Below are positions 23,901 to 34,890 of a stretch of DNA of 64,000 nucleotides, piece by piece. The stretch is from Gentiana macrophylla. Lineage: Eukaryota > Streptophyta > Magnoliopsida > Gentianales > Gentianaceae. A program made the position numbers and the translations under genes. The DNA lies in contig CM047808.1 of the NCBI GenBank assembly GCA_026214975.1, positions 6,747,262 to 6,811,261 on the forward strand, given 5' to 3'. Each line of letters begins with the position of its first letter. Positions within the stretch are counted from its first letter, which is position 1. The notes beneath the pieces are model-generated. The model saw nothing but the letters and a program-made list of their open reading frames with translations. It did not search any database and had not been told where the DNA came from.

Positions 23901-26900
23901 TTTCTACAAATTCAATTTAAAAAAGAGCATTACACAGGTGCTCCCAAAAGGTTAACATTCAAAGAATAATGTGTTCATTGATATGGAGTACTTAACTAGC
24001 TACAAGATCTCAAAGTAAGAGTTTTTCAAAAGTTAAAATCACCGAGTGGTCTACTTTCCATGAATTGAACGGCAACGCCCATAATGGACTCAACTGCAAG
24101 TGCAGTTCAAGAGTTACTGTTCTATTCTTTTCTTTTTTTACTTTGTTTTAGTTTCTACAAATTCAATTTAAAAAAGAGCATTACACAGGTGCTCCCAAAA
24201 GGTTAACCCACTGATCATGGTAGTTTGGCCTCAGTATATTCTCCAAGAAAAAAAGGAACCCTGAAAAACAATCCAACCAACCTCTGCCCAGCCACATGAA
24301 CTGCACACAATTTTTAAATGCCAAATGACAGTCGTAGAAGACTAGTAGAACAAGCTACAATCAATAATACAGCTGTGCCACATAAATATATTATAAAAAA
24401 AAGGATAAATGCAAAGCTGTCATTGTGTAATTAAAATGTCAAATTTTGTTGGCTTCATAACAAAACACTTTCACACGTGCAAATTTTTCTGAAGTCAAGG
24501 TGACAAATTCCAAAATCACTTCCAAGATATATATCTACAGGATTACATGCGCACCCATATATGACAAGAGATTACTTGACTTCTCAAGTAAAAGTGTATA
24601 AAGCTTCTGCATGCATGTTACAGCAGATGCTTTTTTTTCCTCAGTGCCTACAGTGTCATATACTTGAGGTTGAGTGGCAAAAAATCAAATGAAAGATCTA
24701 TTGATGCTTGCTGGATCCCTTCTTCAAAATAGGTCCCTGCTTTCTTAACTATCAAAAAGAGTATACTAGATGAAGTCAAAATAGCCAGAAAATCCAATGG
24801 TTTAATTGAAAGTGCTTCCTATCTCAATGAAGTGAGTCAAAACCAAAGCACGTGTACGGCAGCTAGGATTATCCAAATGCGTCAGGTGGACACACCCCCG
24901 AAGAACAAAAGAGTAACCCCTTCTCTCCAGAACCAAATCAACAAGACATGAGTAAGGAAGGTCCAAATATCTATCCTTGTGCTCCGACAGATTGAAACAT
25001 ACATCTACTTCTACATGAAATTTTTGCTCCCAAACTTGCATCCATCAAAGTACCGTTTGACTCCTTTCTGCTTGATTATATAGTTACGACAGAATAGGGG
25101 TAATATAAAAGGTCAACGGTTTACAAGTTTTACCCAAAGTTTACATAAAAAACTATAAGACGTAAATGTACCAAAGAGGCAAAGATCAAAACATAAGAAC
25201 ACAATATAGCATGCATACCTGATCTCTAATCTCCTCACCAGCTTTCCGGATAAATAGAGCTTCAGACTCTAGCACAGGAAAATCAACCTCTTCGAATCCA
25301 AATAAATGAGATACCTGTAATATACCAAATGCAATTTCAAGAATTGTTTGAGCTTTGCATATATGTAAGTACTTGCACAACAAATTAATTTTCCCGGCAG
25401 ACTTGACAGCATGTGCACGCTCATTAATGTTTGGACCCTAAAAATCACAAAAAACGAGCTACAAGTGCAACTACTACTTCAAAGGGGAAAAACTAGGGCA
25501 AAACATTTCAGACAATAGAAACAAATGAACACCCAAGCCTTATTCCCTCAAGTGTGGGGTCATTTAAGCCATTTCTTCAAACTTCTTTTATTTGGTTTGA
25601 ATGATGTCAAGAGTACGAAAGAAGTTGGGGTTAGTTGCTTTATGCTGCTTGATACGTAAAATGTAAAGGATGTAATGGATCCAATATCCCTCAAATAGCA
25701 CAAACAATTTCCCTCTGAAACAAAAACAATAACATGAATTGAAGGTCAAGCATCATAAAAATATGATCCGTCATATTTACCCCTACACTTCTCCCTTTTT
25801 GAGGAACAATTCATGTTGTAACTGAAACAAATAATGTTACTCCTCATCCTTTTCCTTCATTAAACTTCCCAGCCGTAAGTTGCATAATATAAATCACCTT
25901 CATTCCTTTTTTTTTTTCCCTTCCTTCCCTTCACTTCCTTGTTTCTCTTCTAAACTCGCAAAATAGCATAAGGTCGCTCTAAAGGAACAAGCATTCAGTA
26001 AAAGCATCCTGGAAAAGTGACATCTATAGCCATGTAGCTTTTCTTTCAAGACACAGCAGTGAATTTCAAGAGTAAATCATAAACAGGCCTTCCATTTACT
26101 GCTTCATAAAACATGATCCACCCATTAAAATGTTACTGCATTCACAACTAGCCCTGTTATATAATCAGATAACCTTGCAAGCTGTTTAATCCATCAAAAA
26201 ACTAAATTGGTCGTACGACTATTCAGCAATGCTTAAACTTCTTCAGTATAAAAACTATTTAAGTCCATCCATGTACTAGGCCTATTTCACTATTTCAGTG
26301 TGCATGAATTTTGAATACCATCTGCATCTTCCACACCTGTAAAGCTTGCGAAATAGTTGGCGCATGCAGTTGCCTATTATGTATTCAGTAATTTAAACCT
26401 TTTTTTTAATTAAACCAGAAAACACTCTTTCACATTAACTACAACCTTTACCCCTGATTTCCAAAAACCCATTGAACAAAGATGTTATTCGCATAAAAGG
26501 CAAGCTTCCTCCTATAGCCAGATCTTTCCACAAGAAACTTTTTTTAAGCAAGTTAAACACTTTCCAACAGACTTTGGAGCTTACATATACATCAAAGTTT
26601 TGCACTTTTAAAGTTCAAACCACAAGAAGCAAGCAAGGACAACAACAGCTCTTTTATGTGTAACAGAGGACCCTTCAGAACCTTCTTGAAACTGATGTAC
26701 GGGCTTTTAATCAATTATACAAGCCAATCAAACGTTCTAGCTCCATCTCCAGACCATGCTCCCAATGATTAAAGTAATCTTGCAGACTAAATATCAGCTC
26801 ATTTAATAGTATCTATCAACTGCTCCTCCAAAAATGCAACCAAGCACGACTCAGAACTTGTAAAATAAATCAATGGACGTTACCATCTTGCCTTTCCAAA

Positions 26901-27520
26901 TAGCTTACCTGTTTCCACTGTAGATCAATGCAGCTCAAACAGCATCCACATTCTCATAGTCATAAATATATACATGTGAAAATGGATGTGTTGACGTGGA
27001 GAACCATCAAGCAGCCGTAGATTGACAAAATGTAAGCACTCCACAGATCCTACTATACTGTCTAAAAACACTAACACAAACAATTTTAACATTTTCAACA
27101 AGTATCAAACTGCCCCTCGATAATAAAAACAAAAAATTTATAAGGAAAAAAAAAAATCAAACTGAAATGCAAAGAGAACCAAAATAAAACCTCTTTGAAG
27201 TTGTTGAACAGCCAATTTCTGAGGCGCATATCTTCTGGAGGGAAATCTCGTGTACCTTTAGGCGGATTAACATCGATTTTCTGATCAAATTCCGGTTTAA
27301 CAGGAGGCGCTGACAGTGAACCGGACCGGCCAGTTCTAACATTGTCGGCTGGAACTGGTTCAGTCTGAGTAGATGAGGACGAAGAGAACAACTTCACCGA
27401 GCGTAAACATGGAGGAATAATTTGTGGGAGCAGCGCGGCAGCGAGCCGCCGTGCATGGTGGCCACCACGGTGGTAGTGCTCGTGGAGGATAAGGCGTGAA
27501 GGGTTTCCAAGTACATGCAT
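17983..27520 (-). CDS. HRS1: Histidyl-tRNA synthetase, organellar, 11 exons
   Basis: This class II enzyme charges tRNA-His with histidine; the N-terminus looks like an organelle transit peptide (basic, with [13 protein letters not shown]). Exons: 27520-27191, 25314-25219, 23607-23519, 23318-23189, 22322-22230, 21831-21757, 20953-20837, 20334-20192, 19223-19095, 18511-18348, 18121-17983, all with GT-AG introns. Landmarks in order are [34 protein letters not shown], class II motif 2 ([20 protein letters not shown]), the histidine signature [16 protein letters not shown], motif 3 (ACGFGFGDA) and the C-terminal anticodon-binding domain ending EVKVDDLE. Summed exons are 1505 nt, one short of a complete frame of about 501 codons. 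The missing base falls at the start of exon 7 (T-run 20945-20949). The gene symbol follows the Arabidopsis organellar homologue and is from memory. Confidence 0.95.
23704..24207. repeat. 251-bp tandem duplication in HisRS intron 2
   Basis: The segment 23704-23954 is repeated head to tail at 23955-24205 with no difference that I can see by eye. It carries no exon. Exact identity means it is either very recent or an assembly artefact. Confidence 0.9.
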
Positions 27521-27612
27521 ACTTCGTGCGCGCGTGAGGGCGTCGGTTTAATCCTATAAAACGGAGTGTGGTTTTAGGGAAAACAATTTTTCTTTTTGAA
27601 AAATAGTCCTTG

Positions 27613-27625
27613 GACTTTATATATT
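27613..27625. repeat. Target site duplication of the LINE (3' side)
   Basis: GACTTTATATATT here is repeated exactly at 32809-32821. The LINE's tail (T-run on the + strand) starts at once on its right. Confidence 0.88.
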
Positions 27626-27951
27626 TTTTTTTTTTTTTTTTTTTTGAAACGAACTTTTATTTATTAAAGGGGTGGTAGAATTTCCACAAATCTTACATCA
27701 AGTGTATTAAACAAAAAGATAAACTAACAAAGGGGTTCATGACCAAAGAATTAAAAATCATGCTGCTACTGGAGATTTCGCACACGCCTCTTTCTAGTTT
27801 TGAAATCAAGATCCTCATTTGGGGTAATCCGCTTGTGGATCATGGAAGAGTTTATTTCACGATGCCATGTAGAGTGTAAATCATATCTCTATATCTGTAT
27901 GGCGATCTGGAGGATCGTCATTGTTGTGGAGATTTTACGCACACCCAATCC

Positions 27952-30900
27952 TTAACATTTCTTCGCCCAAAGAAGTTCTCGCCATCTGTTTACAGGAAGG
28001 AGGTTCTTCCAGATACTAGTTCTTGCTTTACAATCTCTAAGTGCATGGAGATGAGATTCAAAGATCCCGCCGGCAAAGAACACAAATACTTGTACTGCCG
28101 ACATGTCTTCTACACAACATGCCCAAAGTGGGAGAGATTCATGCGCCGCTTGCCAAAGCAAAAATTGTACCTTGTAGAGTCCTGGAGCTTCCAAATATGA
28201 GGCCACGTCGGTCATTCCTGGTTCGAGTTTTGAGTATTTGTTAGGAAAGAGTACGCCTCGTGAGATCGCATATTTTGTCTCATTATTACCTTTCCAGATT
28301 ACGCTATTATCTCTAGCTTCAAAGTTATTTTGCAAGGCTACAAAGAATTTCAACAAATGCCTTTCCAGATTGGAGAGGAGGTTGGTTTAGGTGGGATGAA
28401 AGGGCTACCATATTTAAGTGATAGCAGTTTAACCCAAAGAGATTTGTCATCGTTAGAGTCGCCAAACCAACTTTCCAGAAGTGATTGGTTCATAGCAGTA
28501 GCTTCTGAAACCAAGCCCGCCTACATTCCTTTGGTTGACATATCTGATCCCAAGAAACATAGTGCATTTTCCTCTCACCTGTATCCTCTCCCCAGAAGAA
28601 TTTCCTGCATAATTTCTCCATATCATGTAAACATCCAAGAGGTAGTCGTGTAGTCTGCATGATGTAATAAGGGTGGGTGGCAAGGGAAGACTTGATAAGG
28701 ATCATTTTTCCTGCCCTGGTCAAACATTTAGATTTCCAGCTCGCAAGCTTTTTCTTCATCTTATCCAATATAAAGGAGTATGTGCCTTTGGTTGTTCTTT
28801 TATGGCCAAGAGGTACCCCAAGATATTGCCCAAAATCATCTACATGCTGCATATTGAGACTTTGTCCTATAATCTGTCTCAGCTGGTGAGAAGAGTTGTT
28901 GGACAAATGGAACTTAGACTTATGTAAACTGATTTTTGCCCGAATATAGCCTGTAAGCAGTCTAAAACATGCCTCATAGTATCGGCCTCTTCAGATAGTT
29001 GCCTCACCAAAAAGGATCAAATCACCAAAAAACATGTGTGTTAGAGGAGGCGGTTTCTACCAATTTTGATTGGTTTCCAATCTCCATCTAGACAACTTTA
29101 TCAATATATTGGCTAAGTACTTCCATACACAAATCAAAGAGATAAGGTGCTAAGGGTCACCTTGTCGGAGCCCTCTTGTTGGGGATAAGGGTGGCAAACT
29201 ATTACCATTCCAAAGCATAGAAATTTGGGACGTTTTGAGAGAGTGCATGATAAATTTGGATAAGGATCTCGAGGCATTTGGATTCTGTTAAGAACTTGCT
29301 CGAGAAAATCCCACTAACTCTATCATAAGCTTTCTAAATCAACTTTGATCATCATCTCACCCTTTTTTCCTTTTTATTCTTAAAATGATGTAGCACCTCT
29401 TGTGCAACAATAACATTTCTGTACTACCTCGCCGGATATAAAGGCCGATCGAGTCGACCGACCAGGTTGCCAATGGTGATCTGCGATCTATTTGCAATCA
29501 CCTTCGATATTATTTTCACACAAACATTCGTTAGAGCAACGGGTCTAAACCGAGAAGCATACTCTGGTGGATTGTTCTTGGGTATCGAGGGAGATAAAGT
29601 GCGGTTCAATCTGCTATCAAAGACACCTTCCTCAAAGGCTTTATAAACAAAAATGAGTAAAGAGGACTTACAAAGAAGCCAAAGATTTTTATAAAAAATG
29701 GATGGGATTCCATCTGGACACTGGAGCTTTATAATGCGCCTACGTGGAAATCGTGCATCCTCCACTTCCTTTTCTGAAACTTGCCTGGTGAGAAATTGAA
29801 TGTCCAGAGTTGAGAAGGTAGGGAGTTGGATCTCATCCTCTGGCCAAACGTCAACTTCTTCAGCTGTGAAGAGGTGTTGATAAAAATTGTTAACTGTTTG
29901 CTCAATCTGGTCAATATCATACATCCAGTTTCCTTGATCATCTTTGAGGCAGATTATTTTTCTTTTCTGTTGATGTCTGACCGTAGTCATGTGGTAGAAA
30001 TGAGTGTTACGTTCCCCCTCAGCCAACCACTTTAACTGTGACCTTTGGTGCCAGTAGATCTCTTCTTGAACAAGGATTGCATTGAGCTCGGAATTGACCG
30101 TGGCATGAAGTTTAGAGAGGTATTGAGATGGAGCCGTTTCCAGGCTTCTTTCGATTCCTTCAAGTCTCCTCATACATGCCTGTTTTCTATGAAAGATGTT
30201 ACCAAAGACATTAAAATTCCAATTTCTGGCATGAGCGAGAAGCGATTGATCTTTGTCAAACAAATCTCCTTCCTTTTGCCAATCTGTCATAGACAAAATC
30301 TTCAAAGCTGTGTGTGTGCTCAAACCAAGCCCTCTCGAAAGTAGAAAGAATCGGGTTCCTTCTCTTGGGTATCTGTGGATCAGTATCTAGGCAGATAGGA
30401 CTGTGATCCGAATGGACCCTAGGAAGATGTTTAACCATTGCATGACCAAACTTGTCAAGCCATTCAAGGTTACACCAACATTGATCCAGTCTCTGATAAA
30501 TTTTTTTGTTGTCATAGGTGCCTCCAGCCCAAGTAAGTCTTGGTCCCTGAAAGGGAACCTCCAACAGATCACAACTTTGAGTCATCAACCAGAGCTTGAT
30601 CATGTTTAAACCACCTACTTCTCTTCCACCCTGTTTATCAATTTGGTAGATAACTTGATTGAAATCACCAATTAAACACCAAGGTAAGCCAAACTTATGC
30701 TTAAGTCTACTAAGATAGTCCCAGAAGTCATTTCTTGCACTGGGAATGGGAGAGGCATAAATCATGGTAAAGATCCAGTCTACTTCCTGTCCATTCATCA
30801 CAGCCATAGTTAGACTCTGGTTTGTGCAAGTAATGTATTTGAGTATGGTTTTCTCCTCATCCCAAAAGCACCACAAACCACTGCGATAACCTCTAGCTTC

Positions 30901-31080
30901 AACAGCATATAAGTTTGTAAAATTTGTCTTGTGAAGGATTTCAACAGCCCTTATACTCGAGGACCTTGTTTCCATAAGGAAAAGGATGTCCGGTTTATGT
31001 TGTTGTAAAATAAATTTTAGATGCCGTAGGAATTCTTCGGAGGAAGCTCCCCTACAGTTCCAGGAGATAATTCTCACCAT
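27952..31080 (-). pseudogene. LINE ORF2 (endonuclease / reverse transcriptase), disrupted
   Basis: It starts MVRIISWNCRGASS at 31080. The APE-like endonuclease (274 aa readable) keeps WNCRG, the glutamate in FLMETR, GDFNQV and the terminal SDH (HSDHSPICL). Reverse transcriptase follows from 30323 (PDGIPSIFYKNLW, then RFRPVALTNVCVKIISKVIA). The expected FADD box reads FFGDLILF at about 29010-29035 on the minus strand. One catalytic aspartate codon is therefore lost (GGT GAT at 29021-29026), which would abolish activity. Thumb-like and zf-RVT parts (LTRAGKMILIKSSLATHPYY; YKVQFLLWQAAHESLPLWAC) are readable down to 27952 in changed frames. Confidence 0.9.
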
Positions 31081-31086
31081 AAAAAA

Positions 31087-32728
31087 TTAATTAGGAGTGT
31101 TTGGGACAGAGCCCATCCCTTTATCATCAAAAAGAGGGTTCACCTCTGACATATTTATACCAATGGTAGATCCTGCATTACCAGCAACTTTGTCTGGCGG
31201 TTGTGATTTAATGTGATCACTTGTTTTTATAGAATCTGAGACAGTGGCCTGTTGGATAACCTTAATTTGGCTAGTAGGAACTGATATGTCGGGGGGCTTT
31301 CTGGATTCATTGGACACATCAATCAAAGCTGATCGAGAGGTAGATCTTTGTCTGGGAGTTGAGGATCTTTTTTGTTGCTGTCCAGACTGTGACTGGGGAG
31401 TACAGATGTCTTTCCCTTTCCTGTTGTCAGATTGTACTTGTGTAGACCCATCTGCAAGTTTAGATGATTTACTGCTTGACTTTCCCGAACCATTTGCTTC
31501 CTCTCAAGCATTTCTTTTTTGCTACCTTGATAATGATTAAATTGTTTCGGACTTCTTTAGTTTTGCTTGCCTTGGTGGGGTTCAACTTGTTGTACACTTT
31601 CCCTCAGATTCTGGACTGCCTCAGGAACTGCATCTACCATCACTTCTTCCTCTTCATTCAGTATATCGAATCTAGAACCACTAGATGTTCTAGGTACCGG
31701 TATTTCAATTCTGGTTGTCTCTACCCTTTCAACCACTGGGGGTGTCTGCGTACTATTCTTGCTTGGTGTCCACCTTCTTCTTCGGGATGCAATCATCCAT
31801 GGTCCATAGGGGTTTTCTGGGGTAGGACCCTGCTGCTTCTTTGGTTCTTGGGCAGGTAAAACTGACTGAGGTTCCTCTACAGTTACCAAATCTGGGCATT
31901 CGTCCTTGCTATGACCAAATTTACCACATCCATAGCAATCTGCTGGAGCCCTCATATTCAATCTTATACCGCCTACCATTGATCACCATCGATGATTTTA
32001 ATCGTTCCTCTAGATTCATCTCAACACATACCTACCTAGCAAAGCGCCCTCGATATTTTGAGAGGTGTTGGGGTCAATTTTCACCGCTTCTACCCACAGA
32101 TTACCAAGTCTCAAAGAACAGGGGCTCCAAAAATATCTAAGGAAAGACTCAGTAAATCAGAACCAAACTAATGTTCGAGAGATTTTCTCCAGCTCGGGTT
32201 GAAAAAAAGGTTTCCACTTTCTGACGGACAAGTAGTGTCCCATGATAACCCAGGGGCCCTTATCAAGAGCAATTTCATAATCAATCCGATTTGTGAATCG
32301 CACAACATAGTAGCCATGTTCTAGGTCTGTGACCTCAATTCGTCCTTGATGTTTCCACAGTTCTGATAATCTTTTACACAAAAAGCTATAGGAAATTGAC
32401 TTACCCAGGAGCTTGATGATTAGGGCTCTGCGCCACGGGCGCCATAGATCAAAGCACTCTTCCAGAGGAATGGTGATGGCGTCTTCATCTGTTTCAGGAC
32501 CCATGAAATTTTCAATAACATCTTTATACTCAGATATGTCATCGTCAGCTTCATCTTCTCCGATATAGATAAATGGATCGGCATATGCGCTTTTGATGAC
32601 TTCGACACCTGCTCGCTTTGTTGCCACATCGATGGTGACGATTGAGAGTCTCCTTCCTTGGGTCGTTCAACACTTCGTTTGAGGAGATCCACTTCTTCTG
32701 TGCTTGGATCCACATTCATGGAGTCCAT
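31087..32728 (-). pseudogene. LINE ORF1, disrupted
   Basis: The start at 32728 reads MDSMNVDPSTEEVDLLKRSV, then shifts frame into 32627-32157. That segment carries a DUF4283-like domain (DLWRPWRRALIIKLLGKSIS, then RFTNRIDYEIALDKGPWVIM). A CCHC knuckle, CYGCGKFGHSKDEC, lies near the start of the 31979-31557 segment. A serine/proline-rich tail ends at 31087. In plant L1 elements this protein binds the element RNA. At least two frameshifts split it. The stop lies 7 bp upstream of the ORF2 start, the compact spacing usual in this class. Confidence 0.85.
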
Positions 32729-32959
32729 TGGAATCTTGGATTTGGCGGGTCAACGGCGGAGAGAAGGGGGCGGCGCTAAATCGCAAAAGTTATTGTTGTA
32801 AATTGTCCGACTTTATATATTATTTGTTCATTCTTTTGTTTATTTATTTATTTTTATTAATTTTGAGTGAGTTCATTCTTTTATTATCAGTTGAAACATA
32901 AAACTTATAACTTAAACGTTTTAAAATTTATTCGATCGTGAGTTTTGCATAGAGAATAT

Positions 32960-33610
32960 TCCTCGTGCTTTATTCTCATGTACCATTCCACAAGCCATCT
33001 GAGGTTGAATTAGTATTGCGTCTCTTGATGCACGCCTACGTCTTGGACGTGATTTTCGATCCCTTGTTGCTTTTATGTTCGAGGCATGCAATGCAATGCA
33101 AGTCACTTGGCTTGCCTTCAGACTACTCTTTGGTATATTTGGAAAATCAGTTGTGCATGACACAATGCTGATAATCCTGCGAATATTGGGATAATTAATA
33201 GTTCAGCAAAGTGTGATGCGCAGGAATATACTGAATCCTTGCAATCCACTCTTGTTCGGTCGGGGGACAATCCTCGACCTTTTAGTTGGCCCCATCCGTT
33301 TGTCGATCACGTAAAAGCTAATATGGATGCATCTTTTTTTTTTTAGGATTCTCAATCTTATGGTGTTATTATCTAAGATCATGATAATCATTTGTCAAGC
33401 AATTTATCTGGTACCTTAGATGAGAAGTTGGGTGTGGAGTCATATGAGCTCTTTTCCATCTCTATGGCCTTGTGTTAGCTCGTGATGTTGTATATCATCG
33501 GGCTTGCTTGGACTCCAACTCGCTTTTGTGCATCCAACGACTAAAGCACTCTGCATATGATCTCTCATCCCTCGGTTGCTTAGTCAGAGACTGTCTTCAC
33601 ATAATCACAT
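32960..33610 (+). pseudogene. RNase H-type (RVT_3-like) LINE remnant, + strand
   Basis: Positions 33225-33600 on the + strand can be read, with two frame changes, as SLQSTLVRSGDNPRPFSWPH, VKANMDASF, YGVII, LSGTLDEKLGVESYELFSIS, then LARDVVYHRACLDSNSLLCI and QRLKHSAYDLSSLGCLVRDC. That is the layout of the plant RNase H domain found after zf-RVT in non-LTR elements (VK.N.DAS...G...RD...E..A...AL..A.......ESDS..L). Stop codons and shifts show decay. It is opposite in strand to the neighbouring LINE, so it is a separate, older insertion. Confidence 0.6.
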
Positions 33611-34198
33611 AGTTGCGACTTTTGATATGTGTGTGTTCTGTTTTTTGTTCTTAAATTTTGCTAGACGTTCTAGCAATTAACTAGTTGATTTTCTAACCCA
33701 AAAGGGTTTGTTTGGTTGATTGGAGATCTATACCCCTTAACGTGTTATTGATACTTGTTTTTCTTACTTGGCTTAATGCAAGTGCTTTTTCTTGCTAAAA
33801 ATAAACCCGCTTCCATTCATGCATTTATAATGTTTGATTTAAACTTTATAATTGAATCTCACTTAGTGACGAATGTCATTGTGTTTTGTGAAAACAACCA
33901 TTGTTCAATCAACATGCCCTCTCATTATATAAAATTTAAAGCTACTTTGTTTTAGCAAACACATAAAGTATACTATAAACCATAACTTATAAAATAAACA
34001 AACAAAGACATGTAACATAACCTACACATCTTTACTATATTTAACTTATGCGCTATGATTGATAATATTTATTTTTATACTTGTTATGATTGTACATAAG
34101 TTTTCTTAATTTTTTTAATTTAAATTATAGGTAACCGCAATTATGTTATTCATAATAATATGTTTTATTCTTCAAAAAAATAATAATATAAGTTTTAA

Positions 34199-34315
34199 TT
34201 TTTTTTTTTTTTTGCTTAAAGCATCCGGTATCCGAAACCCATTTGTTCGACTAATCCGAAATTCGATCAGGCCGTCATGCAGAAATCACTTTTTTACTCG
34301 GAGTAAGGCGCTGGC
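34199..34315 (-). mobile_element. Truncated SINE, minus strand
   Basis: A T-run at 34199-34213 is followed by GCTTAAAGCATCCGGTATCC and CGACTAATCCGAAATTCG. This is the reverse complement of the 3' body of the SINE at 15996-16205, with substitutions. The promoter half is missing, consistent with 5' truncation. Confidence 0.65.
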
Positions 34316-34601
34316 CAAAATGTTTTAATTTTCCGTTACCTATAAAATAATTTTATTTTAGTTATTTATAGTTATATCATAATCATATTTATTTACTGTA
34401 CCAGTCCCCTCTTAAAAGTCATGAATGAAAGAGTGAGGGGTCAATATGAAATAATGTATAAGAAATATAAAAAAAATAAATTACAAACCCTTGTTTTTCC
34501 CTCCTGCTTTTAAGAATACAGAGAAGAGGCAAAATCCACAACGGACCCTTTTGCCTAAAACTCCCATTATTGCTCCAAAATCCCCAGAAAAAAAATGACT
34601 A

Positions 34602-34609
34602 CTCCCGCG
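34602..34609. promoter_or_regulatory. Candidate E2F-type site upstream of DPB
   Basis: CTCCCGCG matches 7 of 8 positions of the E2F consensus TTSSCGSS and lies about 275 bp before the DPB start codon. Short matches are common by chance. A site here would fit autoregulation of an E2F partner, but this is inference. Confidence 0.25.
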
Positions 34610-34863
34610 TAATTTTTCTACCTTATTTTGCATCTTCCTTTATTCGATTCCCGTCAACACGTGAGATTCGTTTTCGTCGGTCTACTTTAATTTCTGTATA
34701 TTTTTTCTGATGTAAAGTTGACTTGGGTTGTAGCTGAATTGATTGTTTTCGATTTTTGTTACTGGGTTCTGTGTTTAGGCTTGTGAAATTCTATCTGTGC
34801 TGAAAACCCACATAGCTTTCTATTTGGGTTTTCCCAATTGATCCTTAAATTCGGAACTTTTAA

Positions 34864-34890
34864 ATGATTTTTGGTGGGAACGATGAATAA
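34864..34890 (+). other. Upstream ORF overlapping the DPB start
   Basis: An ATG at 34864 opens a short frame (MIFGGNDE, then stop) that overlaps the main ATG at 34883 out of frame. If transcription starts upstream, it could lower translation of the main frame. Whether it lies in the mRNA cannot be judged from sequence alone. Confidence 0.4.

Larger units (their letters stand above)
27626..32808 (-). mobile_element. Full-length L1-type LINE, inactivated
   Basis: A 5183-bp non-LTR retrotransposon on the minus strand with an exact 13-bp target duplication (GACTTTATATATT) on both sides. Its poly(A) tail is the T-run to 27645. It has ORF1 (DUF4283-like RNA-binding domain plus CCHC knuckle) and ORF2 (APE-type endonuclease, reverse transcriptase, zf-RVT). 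Frameshifts interrupt both. It sits between the start codon of the histidyl-tRNA synthetase gene (105 bp away) and that gene's original upstream DNA, in the same orientation as the gene. Confidence 0.93.
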
